A DNA stretch of 33,176 nucleotides from an uncultured Chitinophagales bacterium (GTDB lineage: Bacteria > Bacteroidota > Bacteroidia > Chitinophagales > UBA2359). Position 1 is the stretch's first letter. Each line of letters starts with the position of its first letter. Both the position numbers and the translations under genes were made by a program. The stretch is taken from assembly GCA_937927195.1 (NCBI GenBank), contig CALBCY010000206.1:1-33176 (forward strand). Reading direction: 5' to 3'. Under the pieces are notes generated by a model. It was not told the DNA's origin, ran no database searches, and saw nothing but the letters and a program-made list of their open reading frames with translations. Below are positions 23,490 through 31,546 of this stretch, piece by piece.

Positions 23490-23530
23490 TATTTTTAGGC
23501 AAAACCTAAAAATAGAGCTTTTGTTTTAGG
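23490..23530. promoter_or_regulatory. Alternating TTTTAGG/CCTAAAA half-sites between divergent genes
   Basis: TATTTTTAGG (23490-23499) pairs perfectly with CCTAAAAATA (23505-23514), and the same CCTAAAA can pair with a second TTTTAGG (23524-23530). Two mutually exclusive hairpins, or three operator half-sites, are possible. The hairpin stems are AT-rich. Confidence 0.4.
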
Positions 23531-23707
23531 GATCGGCATTACATCAAAATGAAAAATTTCCTTAAATATAGAGTTTGATATTAGATTTTAAAAAATAAAA
23601 CAGACATTTAGTACATATTAAAACGAGTAAGAGTCAAAGGCTTGTATTTGTGGGGATTGGATCTTTGCTCAGTTTTGAGTATCAAAGAATTAAGGAATCT
23701 AAAGATT

Positions 23708-23923
23708 ATGGAAGAAATTAGTATAAAGGTAGCTGGAATGCATTGTAAGAATTGTCAAAATTTTGTGTCCAATACACTGCAAAGCTTAGACGGTGTTGTA
23801 GAGGCATCCGTTGACCTTATTGCAGAAAAGGCAAAGGTCGTTTTTGATAGGGGTAAAATTACTGAACAGGAAATCATTCAGGCCGTGAATGAAACCCATT
23901 TTGATGTAGTGGAAGAAGTGTAA
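23708..23923 (+). CDS. Heavy-metal-associated domain protein (CopZ-like chaperone)
   Basis: A 71-residue single HMA domain: MEEISIKVAGMHCKNCQNFV with the metal motif MHCKNC (Cys14 and Cys17), then the beta-alpha-beta pattern VVEASVDLIAEKAKVVFD. Such proteins carry Cu(I) or another soft metal in the cytosol, usually to a P-type ATPase, which is not in this window. The frame is open further upstream to 23642, but the ATG at 23708 fits the HMA fold exactly and the preceding codons look non-conserved. It converges on the pterin-synthase gene with only 6 bases between the stops. Confidence 0.85.
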   Translation: MEEISIKVAGMHCKNCQNFVSNTLQSLDGVVEASVDLIAEKAKVVFDRGKITEQEIIQAVNETHFDVVEEV

Positions 23924-23929
23924 AATAGT

Positions 23930-24340
23930 TTATTCTCCATCGTATTCCACAAAATTTCTTGGCGTTTCATACAAACGAACGCTCAATTCATGCTTGTCAT
24001 CAATTTTGAGTCTTAGAATGTTCCAAATCACTACGGCAATGTTTTCTGCAGTAGGATTGAGGTTTTTAAATTCCTCCGTATCAATGTTGAGATTTTTATG
24101 ATCAAAACGATCAGAGACATGTTCCCCAATGATGTCTTTTAAATATTTCATGTCAATGACATAACCAGTTTCAGGATCTATTTCACCTTTAACTTTTACT
24201 ATCAGATCGTAATTATGACCATGGTAGTTAGGGTTATTGCATTTGCCAAAAACTTTCTTATTCTTTTCATCTGACCATTTTGGGTTGTGCAGACGATGGG
24301 CAGCATTAAAATGTACTTGTCTAAAAACGGAAATTTTCAT
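23930..24340 (-). CDS. 6-pyruvoyl tetrahydropterin synthase/QueD family enzyme
   Basis: A 136-residue T-fold enzyme. Zinc ligands are His15 (FNAAHRLHN), His40 and His42 (YHGHNY). The catalytic Cys34 lies in FGKCNNPNYHGHNY, with DHKNLN (His81) and a C-terminal YETPRNF Glu completing the site. It converts dihydroneopterin triphosphate either to 6-pyruvoyl-tetrahydropterin or to 6-carboxytetrahydropterin (queuosine pathway). The FGKCNNPNxHGHNY block, KGEIDPETGYVID and DHKNLNID are closer to the eukaryotic-type PTPS pattern than to E. coli QueD, so a true PTPS role is possible. No queuosine genes are adjacent. Confidence 0.9.
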   Translation of the reverse strand: MKISVFRQVHFNAAHRLHNPKWSDEKNKKVFGKCNNPNYHGHNYDLIVKVKGEIDPETGYVIDMKYLKDIIGEHVSDRFDHKNLNIDTEEFKNLNPTAENIAVVIWNILRLKIDDKHELSVRLYETPRNFVEYDGE

Positions 24341-24780
24341 TTAATCGGCTTGTTTATTTTATAAGGGCTTGCTTGAATTTAAATTGAAAAAGATGCATTT
24401 TTCGATCCATATTTGAAAATACAAGCAGACTCTAAGGAGGAACGAAATGTTTCCCTTCCTATACTTTTCTAATGATATAACGGAATTGAAGCCCACTTAG
24501 TTTAGCGTGAAATTTATTGCATTGAAATATTTGTCTCTCCCAAATTTTAAACTCCAAATATACCAGCAATTTCGTCGTTTGATAAAAGTTTGGTTAGAGT
24601 TTGATTAGAGTTTGAATAATAAGAGGTTCCTCTTCCGGGATCTAATTGACCGAAGCTACTGTAATGAATACTTGTCCATCATTTGTGTCCATCATTGGAT
24701 AGAGGAAGGTTTATTTTTCCAAAGCAATTGATATCCGGTAAAAAATGTTTGTATTTTGCAAAGATAATCTAAAATTTGCG
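24341..24780. other. Gene-free divergent region between PTPS and holB
   Basis: No gene was recognised. It contains an 11-bp x 3 repeat (24588-24620), a 13-bp-period GTCCATCATT repeat (24674-24696) and a minus-strand CAAATATA box (TATATTTG on the minus strand) at 24555-24562 that might serve the PTPS gene, though it is more than 200 bases away. Confidence 0.4.
24588..24620. repeat. 3 x 11-bp GTTTGRTTAGA tandem repeat
   Basis: GTTTGGTTAGA, GTTTGATTAGA and GTTTGAATAAT are adjacent in the gap before holB. Confidence 0.7.
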
Positions 24781-25884
24781 ATGTTATTTGCTGATATTCC
24801 TGGCCAAAAAATGGTCAAACAACAATTGATAAAAAGACTTCGAGCTGGAAATCCTCCTCATGCTCAATTATTTATCGGCCCAGAAGGCTGTGGAAGTCTT
24901 CCGATGGCTTTGGCCTATGCTCAATATGCCAATTGTCTCAATCAAGGTGAAACGGATTCTTGTATGCAATGCAATTCCTGTATGAAGGCCTCGAAATTTG
25001 TTCATCCAGACATTAATTTTACCTTTCCTATTTTTGGAGCAAAAGCCGTTTCAACCGATTTTTATTCAGAGTGGCGGGAAGCATTACTGTCCAATCCATT
25101 TCAAACTGAAAATGAATGGATGCAGTCTTTAAATGCCGAAAACAAGCAAGGAAACATTACCAAAGACGAATGTCAGGAATTTATTAGGAAAGCCAACTTA
25201 AAAGCCTTTGAAGGTAAATACAAAGTCTTTATCATTTGGGCTGCTGAGAAACTGAAAAAAGAGGGAAATCGACTGCTTAAAACCATTGAAGAACCGCCCC
25301 CAAATACCTTGATTGTTTTAATTGCTGAAGAGGAAGAAAAAATATTGCAAACGGTTCTTTCAAGAACTCAATTGGTTAAACTTTCTCCATTTCAAGACGA
25401 GGAGATAGCTGCTTATTTAACCCAAGTAAAACAATTTTCAGCCGAAGAGTCAAAGCAATTGGCCTTTATTTCAGACGGCAACCTCAGCAAGGCAATTCAA
25501 ATGTCTGGGGCAGCTGTCAATCAGAACAGCGAGGCCGTTATGCAATGGTTGAGTATTTGCAAATCTCAAAATGTTATTCAAATCAATAATTGGGTCGTTG
25601 ATTTTGCAAAATCAGGAAGAGAAAACCAGAAAAGCTTCCTTGAATATAGTCTGCATTTTCTAAGACAAAATCTGCTTTTAAAAGTAGGAACGATGGAGCT
25701 GGTGCGATTGACGGAGCGTGAAAAGGAATACGGCCCTGCTATTTTTCAAACAATGCATATGGATGGTTTTGAAAGATTGAGCGACCTCTTCAATAAGGCT
25801 TATTTTTATATGGAACGAAATGTCAATGCCAAGCTTCTTTTTTTTAACCTTTCCATCCAATTAATGAACCAGTTGAATCGTTGA
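24781..25884 (+). CDS. holB: DNA polymerase III subunit delta prime
   Basis: A 367-residue clamp-loader subunit that acts in the replisome with delta and DnaX. It begins MLFADIPGQKMVKQQL, the normal start, and an upstream in-frame ATG at 24745 would add 12 unlikely residues. The AAA+ region shows a P-loop-like GPEGCGSLPMALAYA in which the usual Lys-Ser/Thr of Walker A is replaced, consistent with a non-hydrolysing delta prime. A Cys-rich insert (CMQCNSCMKA) is the zinc module. LLKTIEEPPPNTLIVLIAEE and SRTQLVKL (the sensor region) follow, with a helical C-terminal collar domain. ricT follows on the same strand after 480 bp. A holB-ricT order is also known in Firmicutes. Confidence 0.93.
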   Translation: MLFADIPGQKMVKQQLIKRLRAGNPPHAQLFIGPEGCGSLPMALAYAQYANCLNQGETDSCMQCNSCMKASKFVHPDINFTFPIFGAKAVSTDFYSEWREALLSNPFQTENEWMQSLNAENKQGNITKDECQEFIRKANLKAFEGKYKVFIIWAAEKLKKEGNRLLKTIEEPPPNTLIVLIAEEEEKILQTVLSRTQLVKLSPFQDEEIAAYLTQVKQFSAEESKQLAFISDGNLSKAIQMSGAAVNQNSEAVMQWLSICKSQNVIQINNWVVDFAKSGRENQKSFLEYSLHFLRQNLLLKVGTMELVRLTEREKEYGPAIFQTMHMDGFERLSDLFNKAYFYMERNVNAKLLFFNLSIQLMNQLNR

Positions 25885-26364
25885 TCTAATCATGAAAATA
25901 GCTGATTCGATCACTTAAATTGGGATGTTTTTCCTTGAAATGAATTTTATGTTCAAAAAATTTCACAAAAAATTTCACAAAAAATTTCACAACAAATCTC
26001 ACAACAAAGAAAGAAAAATAATTGCTTAAAAATAGGAATAAAATAGTAGGCGAGGGGATTGAGATTTAGCTTCACCAAAGAAAAAAAAGTTATAAATTTT
26101 CCCTAAACAACTTTTAATCCTATAATTGAACAGCTTTTTGCTTATTTTTAAGTATATTTTACTGATTATTATACCCAAAGCACTTTGTTTTGGGCATTGA
26201 GGAATATTTCACGATTTCGAAAGCACAATTTGGTGTCAATACCAAAGGAAAGCATTGAAACGGCCAAGCTTAGATTAGGTGCGATCACCAAATTTTCAAT
26301 CTTGGGTTTTTATTCTGCAATTGGTTCTTTAATTAAAATCGCATTTGCTTTTTTTTGAAAGCGA
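25885..26364. other. Gene-free region between holB and ricT
   Basis: These 480 bp contain a 12-bp tandem repeat and a CCCAAAGCACTTTGTTTTGGG imperfect hairpin at about 26174-26194. They also contain a short GGTGCGATCACC palindrome near 26278. No gene was recognised. The region probably carries the ricT-gldH promoter. Confidence 0.4.
25955..26002. repeat. 4 x 12-bp AAAAAATTTCAC tandem repeat
   Basis: Three exact copies of AAAAAATTTCAC are followed by a diverged fourth (AACAAATCTCAC) in the holB-ricT gap. The unit length is close to one helical turn, so the AT block would be phased and the DNA may be bent. Confidence 0.85.
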
Positions 26365-27957
26365 ATGAATCAAATATATGGAAGTATGGCATGTGGAACA
26401 TGTGGATTGAATAAAAGTAAAGATGGCGAACCTTCGGGTTGTAAAAGTAAAGGTCATTGTGCGACAGGAGGCTGTAATCGATTAAATACTTATGATTGGT
26501 TATCAGATTTATCCTCCTCAGGTCAAGGCAACACCTTTGATATAGTTGAAGTTAGTTTTAAAAATGGAAGCAGAAAGGGCTTTTATCAAAACAACATAAA
26601 CGCCTATGCAATCACTGGTGATGTAGTGGTGGTGGAGACCAATTACGGTCAGGATGTTGGTAAAATTTCTTTAAGTGGAGAATTGGTTCGACTTCAAATG
26701 CGAAAGAAGAAAATTAAAGAAGATTCTTCTAAAATTACAAGAGTAATGCGACTGGCATCAACTGATGATGTCGAAAAAGCCAACTATTATCGTTCAAAAG
26801 AACGAGAAATTATGGTGCGCGCCAGAGTCATAGCAAGGGACTTAAACCTTAATATGAAAATTGGAGATGTCGAGTACCAAGGCGATGGTCGTAAAATAAT
26901 ATTTTATTATACCGCTACCGACAGAGTCGACTTTCGTGAATTGATTAAAATTTTTGCAAGAGAGTTCAAAGGCAGAATTGAAATGTGCCAAATAGGTCCA
27001 AGACATGAAGCTGGAAAAATTGGTGGAATTGGTTCTTGCGGTCGAGAATTATGCTGTTCGACCTGGTTGACGAAATTCAAAAATGTTCATACTTCAGTGG
27101 CTCGTTACCAAAATTTAGCCATCAATCAAACCAAGCTCTCTGGACAATGCGGGAGACTGAAATGTTGTTTGAATTATGAATTGGATACTTATTTAGATGC
27201 TTTAAAAACCATTCCAAAAAAGGTAGACTATCTGGAAACTAAGAACGGCAGAGCTAAATTAATAAAGGTCAATATTTTCAAAAAGAAAATGTGGTATGCA
27301 TTGCCTGGTAGCCCATTGGTAGAATTGGACACGGAAAGGGTTGTGGCTATAAAAGCCATGAATGATGAAGACCAAAAGCCTGATGCATTGCTAGACAAAG
27401 CCGCTATTCAAGCCAATATTCAGATTGAAATAGAAGAAAGAGCAGCATCTTACGACAAAGTTGAACAAATTGATCTTCCTGATTTAAAAAGGAAAAAGAA
27501 AAGGAAAAAGAAAAGCAACCCCAGAAATAGAAATCCTAGAAATAAGGCAAATACTGGAAACAACAGCAACAACACGAACAACACAAATAAAAATAGCAAG
27601 GCAAAGGGAAGCAATCCTAAACCAAGCAATAAATCAAATTCTAACAAGTCTGGTAATCAGCAAAAGAGGTCGCAGAAACCTAAAACTGACAATCCAGATA
27701 AGCAAGCTACTAAACGTCCTGTTAAGCCACAGAACAAGCAACAGAACAAGCAACAGAACAAACAGCAGGACAAGCAACAGGGCAAGCAACAGGACACTTC
27801 TAAACAATCCTCTAATTCAAAAGGGAACAAACCGACTTCAAAAGGAAGAAACAATGGAGGAAATAAAAAGAGAAGCGACAAACCAGGGCCAAACCCCAAG
27901 ACGAATAGTAAAAACCAAGGCAAAGAGCCACCTAAGAATTTGAATGACGATAAATAA
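26365..27957 (+). CDS. ricT: PSP1 domain protein RicT with long basic tail
   Basis: A 530-residue protein. A Cys-rich N-terminus (Cys10, Cys13, Cys26, Cys32 and Cys37, in CGTCG and GCKSKGHCATGGC) precedes a PSP1 domain (~105-300) with the conserved CGRELCC and SGQCGRLKCCLNYE blocks. B. subtilis RicT (YaaT) works with RicA and RicF, carries Fe-S clusters and tunes RNase Y and RNA processing. The family start is normally near the PSP1 region, so the Cys-rich N-terminus is an extension. From ~371 to the end is a Lys/Asn/Gln/Pro low-complexity tail with 4-residue QNKQ-type repeats (27728-27795). Its stop overlaps the gldH start by 14 bases. Confidence 0.9.
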   Translation: MNQIYGSMACGTCGLNKSKDGEPSGCKSKGHCATGGCNRLNTYDWLSDLSSSGQGNTFDIVEVSFKNGSRKGFYQNNINAYAITGDVVVVETNYGQDVGKISLSGELVRLQMRKKKIKEDSSKITRVMRLASTDDVEKANYYRSKEREIMVRARVIARDLNLNMKIGDVEYQGDGRKIIFYYTATDRVDFRELIKIFAREFKGRIEMCQIGPRHEAGKIGGIGSCGRELCCSTWLTKFKNVHTSVARYQNLAINQTKLSGQCGRLKCCLNYELDTYLDALKTIPKKVDYLETKNGRAKLIKVNIFKKKMWYALPGSPLVELDTERVVAIKAMNDEDQKPDALLDKAAIQANIQIEIEERAASYDKVEQIDLPDLKRKKKRKKKSNPRNRNPRNKANTGNNSNNTNNTNKNSKAKGSNPKPSNKSNSNKSGNQQKRSQKPKTDNPDKQATKRPVKPQNKQQNKQQNKQQDKQQGKQQDTSKQSSNSKGNKPTSKGRNNGGNKKRSDKPGPNPKTNSKNQGKEPPKNLNDDK

Positions 27958-28450
27958 AAGGAAAATTTTGTTTTTGGCCTTCGGCCAAAAACTTCTGCTT
28001 GTTTTTTTTGTGATGCTTCTAGGTTCTTGTAACGAACAAAGAATTTATGAAGGCAATCAATCTATTGAAAACCAAGAATGGTTTTACGAACAAGCTATGC
28101 CTTTTCAAACTGAAATCCTTGACACCTCCCAACGATACAATCTTTTTCTGAATGTTCGCCACAATCACGATTATTCTTACTCCAATTTATGGCTTAAAAT
28201 TAAAACCGTTTTCCCAGACGGAAGCTCGACAATCGTCCCTGTCAATATTCCAATGTCAGACCCAGAAGGTAAATGGTATGGCAAAGGATTGGGATCCGTT
28301 TTGAGCAATCAAATAATGATTCAAAAGAATGCTTTTCTGGATCAGGTCGGTCAATATCAATTCATGATCGAACAAGATATGAGAGTCAATCCCTTAACAG
28401 ATGTTTTGGATATAGGATTGAGAATCGAAAAAATGGAAGAAATAAAATAA
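27944..28450 (+). CDS. gldH: Gliding motility lipoprotein GldH
   Basis: A 168-residue lipoprotein with a signal peptide ending LLGSC (Cys29). The mature part (YEGNQSIENQEWFYEQAMPFQTEILDTSQRYNL..., then RHNHDYSYSNLWLKI, then GKWYGKGLGSVLS) matches the GldH family, a Bacteroidota protein required for gliding and linked to the type IX secretion machinery. It overlaps the ricT stop and is followed 1 base later by another lipoprotein gene, so the three form an operon. The signal peptide is encoded across a perfect 9-bp DNA hairpin (27971-27991), which is unusual. Confidence 0.93.
   Translation: MTINKRKILFLAFGQKLLLVFFVMLLGSCNEQRIYEGNQSIENQEWFYEQAMPFQTEILDTSQRYNLFLNVRHNHDYSYSNLWLKIKTVFPDGSSTIVPVNIPMSDPEGKWYGKGLGSVLSNQIMIQKNAFLDQVGQYQFMIEQDMRVNPLTDVLDIGLRIEKMEEIK
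27971..27991 (+). other. Perfect 9-bp hairpin inside the gldH signal-peptide codons
   Basis: TTTTTGGCC-TTC-GGCCAAAAA lies 14 bases after the ricT stop and 28 bases into gldH, followed 11 bases later by a run of T. It could be a partial attenuator or affect early gldH translation. Confidence 0.6.
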
Positions 28451-28451
28451 A

Positions 28452-29039
28452 ATGAAAAAGCTGCTGTTATACATTTGCTTCACTGTGTTTTTTTGCGCCT
28501 GTTCAAATTCGGAAACAAAACAAGATTCCGCTAAAGTCCAAAAGGTCGAAAAAAAAGAATATTCCAATTTCGAGCATCCGGTTGGTTGGTTTAAAATGAA
28601 AGTTCCTTCCAATTGGGAAAAAGAAATTGATGACAAAAATGCTTCATTTGTCCTAACCAATCAAAGGGTGGATGGAGAAGAGTTGATTGAAATTGTTTTC
28701 AAGCAAGGAAGCATTTCTTTTGATGGGAAAGGCAATGCTAGCGTTAAGGCCAATGACTATAATAAAATGGCCCAAAGTGAACTAGAAGAAATAATTGGCT
28801 CTGCCTTTGATTTTAAACTTATAGAAAACAAAAGTTACTCTGAAATAAAAGAAGGAGGCGAAAGCAAGCTTAGATACTCTTATTTCGATCGTGGTTTGCA
28901 AAAAGAACGCTTTGTTCATTCTGAACTCAAAACCAATGGAAAGGATTTATTTCAATTCATCTATTCAAATGTAAAGCCCTTCGACGATCGTTCCAATAAA
29001 ATCATCGAAGACATGATGACTAGCCTTAGCCTTAGGTAA
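28452..29039 (+). CDS. Lipoprotein of PsbP-like type
   Basis: A 195-residue predicted lipoprotein (signal peptide, lipobox CAC with Cys17). The mature part opens FEHPVGWFKMKVPSNWEKEIDD, then alternating strands and helices, ending with FQFIYSNVKPFDDRSNKIIEDMMTSLSL. This PxxWF-kVPxxW opening and ending is the pattern of PsbP/DUF1795-like small-protein folds found in many bacterial lipoproteins. Its function is unknown. It starts 1 base after the gldH stop, so it is cotranscribed and possibly coupled with gldH. A role near the gliding machinery is inferred only. Confidence 0.75.
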   Translation: MKKLLLYICFTVFFCACSNSETKQDSAKVQKVEKKEYSNFEHPVGWFKMKVPSNWEKEIDDKNASFVLTNQRVDGEELIEIVFKQGSISFDGKGNASVKANDYNKMAQSELEEIIGSAFDFKLIENKSYSEIKEGGESKLRYSYFDRGLQKERFVHSELKTNGKDLFQFIYSNVKPFDDRSNKIIEDMMTSLSLR

Positions 29040-29041
29040 GG

Positions 29042-29085
29042 AAGTTTAAGTTTAAGAATAAGTCTAAGTTGAAGTTGAAGTTGAA
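29042..29085. repeat. AAGTTTAAGTTGAAG degenerate hexamer repeat
   Basis: Hexamers of the AAGTTT/AAGTTG/AAGTCT kind repeat seven times between the converging lipoprotein and lnt genes. Confidence 0.6.
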
Positions 29086-29114
29086 AATCGGATACAGCCG
29101 TACCAAATTCACTT

Positions 29115-30761
29115 TCACTTCCTCTTATTCCCAATCAACTTAAAATCATTTGTGAACTTACTCACGAGCAGATTCATAAACAAAAAGATCGCCAAAAAGA
29201 AAGCGATCCTATAAATAATGTCGCCATACCTGCTATAGAATGTAAGGTGATCATTGGCCAATATTTCACCACGAATAACAGCCTCTTCCCCATAAATTGT
29301 GCGTTGGTGAATCAGGCCTCTCTGATCAATAAAACAAGAGATTCCTGTGTTGGCAGAACGGGCGATTGAGCGTCGGTTTTCAATGGCTCTAAGAGAAGCA
29401 TAATGCAAATGATGTTTGTGTCCCTTGGTGTTTTCCCACCAAGCATCATTGGTTACAATGAAAATTAAATTGGCTCCTTTTCGGATGTATTCTGTTACAT
29501 AGCCACCATAAATCGATTCATAACAAACAACAGGAGCAATGGCAATGTCGTTGTCACCCTCAAAAACTTCACGACCCTTTTGTGTGGCGAGGCTTCCACC
29601 TATTCCACCCAAATCAACCATAAACTTTTCTAGAAATTTCATTAGATGGGGATAGGGCATGCGCTCCGATCCAGGTACCAACTTCGATTTAATGTACAAT
29701 TGATAGTCGGGATCACTGTCCAATTGAATGGCCGAATTATAGGCATCATAATACTTTTTAGTTTTGGTAAATTGTCTGGCGGTATTGGTAATTTTTTCTC
29801 CCTCTTTGAAATTTTTAATCGTCGAAGCACCCGAAACAAATTGTAAGTTCGGATAGTCCTTAATCATTTCTCTTATCTGTTTAACTGATTTGTATTCTTC
29901 AATACGATTGAGGTGTATGTAATGTGGAATGGATGTTTCAGGCCACAGCGAATAACTCGTGTTCTCGGTTAAACCGCTTCGAGTCATTTCGATGAATTTG
30001 CTCATGTAGAATTCCCTTGAACCCTCTTTGAATTTATTGTAAGGGTCTACATTGGGTTGTAAAACGACTATTTCAGTTTTTTCACCCTTCTCTTCGTACA
30101 AGCCAAAAATGATCAGGGAAACCACAATTGGTATCAATAGAAGTAGAGTAGGCTTGCTTATTAATTTCACAAAATTAGAAATCATAGAGGCAAAACCATC
30201 TATTTTGGGTGGATTCGCTGCAAGCTCTTTAACCGATTTTAAAATGACAATATTGAAAACCAATATCCAAATGGTTCCTCCCGCTACGCCTGTAAACTCG
30301 TACCATTGAACGATTTGAGGGAACATCGCAAAAACATTTCCTAGATTGAACCAAGACCAGCTCAGTTCCCAATTCATGTGTAACAATTCGAAAGTCAACC
30401 AAAATATTACCAGAGAGGCGTAGCCAATGCTGTCGCCAAACTTTTTTCTTGCTTGATGAAATAGCATAAAGGGAATGCACATCAAAAATGCATTGGTGAA
30501 ATTTGCCGCAACAGACCCCCCTTTTGTTGCATACCACAACCACCAGCTGCACATGACATTCCAGGAAAGGAAAAATGCATATACATAAGGGAAAAGGCGA
30601 AGTTTTTTCGGACCATCGTAGTTGTGATGATAATAATCTTCGACTAACAAAATGGGAACCCAGGCAAAGAAAATTAAAAAGAACAATGGCGATGTTGGCC
30701 AAGCCAGCCAGCTTAACAATCCACCCAACAGGGCCAATAGCAATTTTACAATTTTATTCAT
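29115..30761 (-). CDS. lnt: Apolipoprotein N-acyltransferase
   Basis: A 548-residue inner-membrane enzyme that adds the third acyl chain to lipoproteins. N-terminal TM helices cover ~1-225. The periplasmic nitrilase domain (~228-520) shows Glu275 in WPETSIP, Lys360 in SKLVPGSERMPY and Cys413 in VVCYESIYGG, the full catalytic triad, followed by NDAWWENTKGHKHH. A last TM helix lies near 525-545. It overlaps the rsmI stop by 4 bases (ATGA), so it is translationally coupled. It is relevant to the many lipoproteins in this window, including GldH. Length is typical. Confidence 0.96.
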   Translation of the reverse strand: MNKIVKLLLALLGGLLSWLAWPTSPLFFLIFFAWVPILLVEDYYHHNYDGPKKLRLFPYVYAFFLSWNVMCSWWLWYATKGGSVAANFTNAFLMCIPFMLFHQARKKFGDSIGYASLVIFWLTFELLHMNWELSWSWFNLGNVFAMFPQIVQWYEFTGVAGGTIWILVFNIVILKSVKELAANPPKIDGFASMISNFVKLISKPTLLLLIPIVVSLIIFGLYEEKGEKTEIVVLQPNVDPYNKFKEGSREFYMSKFIEMTRSGLTENTSYSLWPETSIPHYIHLNRIEEYKSVKQIREMIKDYPNLQFVSGASTIKNFKEGEKITNTARQFTKTKKYYDAYNSAIQLDSDPDYQLYIKSKLVPGSERMPYPHLMKFLEKFMVDLGGIGGSLATQKGREVFEGDNDIAIAPVVCYESIYGGYVTEYIRKGANLIFIVTNDAWWENTKGHKHHLHYASLRAIENRRSIARSANTGISCFIDQRGLIHQRTIYGEEAVIRGEILANDHLTFYSRYGDIIYRIAFFLAIFLFMNLLVSKFTNDFKLIGNKRK

Positions 30762-31546
30762 TTATTGTTTCCCTTTTCTTGTTCGCTGTCCTCGGTTTCT
30801 CTTTTTTTCTTGTATTTGTCCTTCCCTTTTTCGCTTCCTTTCTTTTTAAGTCGACCCTCTAAAACTATAACCATTTCACCCTTAACTTTCTTGGAATTGA
30901 AATGGGCCAAACATTCTGTTATAGATCCACGAATGGTCTCTTCAAATTTTTTACTTATTTCTCTGGAAACAGAAATTTGTCTTTCCATACCAAAATACTC
31001 ACCAAATTGGGCAATTGTTTTTGCTATTCTGTGTGGAGATTCATAAAAGACAATCGTTCTTTCTTCCTCTTTCAAGTTTTCCAATCGAGTGTGTCTTCCT
31101 TTTTTTGGCGGTAAGAATCCCTCAAAAACAAAACGATCACAAGGCAAGCCAGAATTGACCAAGGCAGGTACAAATGCCGTTGCACCAGGTAGCGTTTCTA
31201 CTCCAATGTTTTTGCTCAAACAAGCCCTGACCAAAAGAAAACCTGGGTCTGAAATTCCTGGGGTTCCAGCATCACTGACCAGCGCCATTTCTTGCCCTCC
31301 TTCCAATAATTCCAAAACACTTTCGAGGCTTTTATGTTCATTGTGGGCATGGTGAGATTTCATCCTGGTATCTATATTGAAATGCTTCAATAAGATTCCT
31401 GTATTGCGCGTGTCTTCAGCCAATATTAGAGAAACTGATTTCAAAACCGATATGGCTCTGAATGTCATGTCTTCAAGATTCCCTATGGGGGTTGGAACAA
31501 TGTATAATTTAGACAATGGCAGTTTTTTTAGATTGAGCAAATCCAT
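30758..31546 (-). CDS. rsmI: 16S rRNA (cytidine(1402)-2'-O)-methyltransferase
   Basis: A 262-residue tetrapyrrole-methylase-fold enzyme that modifies 16S rRNA at C1402 with SAM. Signature blocks are LYIVPTPIGNLEDMTFRA (14-31), AEDTRNTGILL (43-53), VSDAGTPGISDPG (90-102) and GATAFVPALVNSGLP (~120-135), then FYESPHRI. Residues ~232-262 are a Lys/Glu/Gly-rich tail (KKKGSEKGKDKYKKK) beyond the usual end. The ATG used here overlaps the dehydrogenase gene by 38 bases. A TTG at codon 11 would shorten the overlap and is a possible alternative. Confidence 0.95.
   Translation of the reverse strand: MDLLNLKKLPLSKLYIVPTPIGNLEDMTFRAISVLKSVSLILAEDTRNTGILLKHFNIDTRMKSHHAHNEHKSLESVLELLEGGQEMALVSDAGTPGISDPGFLLVRACLSKNIGVETLPGATAFVPALVNSGLPCDRFVFEGFLPPKKGRHTRLENLKEEERTIVFYESPHRIAKTIAQFGEYFGMERQISVSREISKKFEETIRGSITECLAHFNSKKVKGEMVIVLEGRLKKKGSEKGKDKYKKKRETEDSEQEKGNNK

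Noticed and set aside
25955..26002. Possible replication iterons or CRISPR-like array in the 12-bp repeat
   Set aside because: There are no spacers, no replication initiator gene and only four copies with a decayed last unit, so it is a simple tandem repeat.
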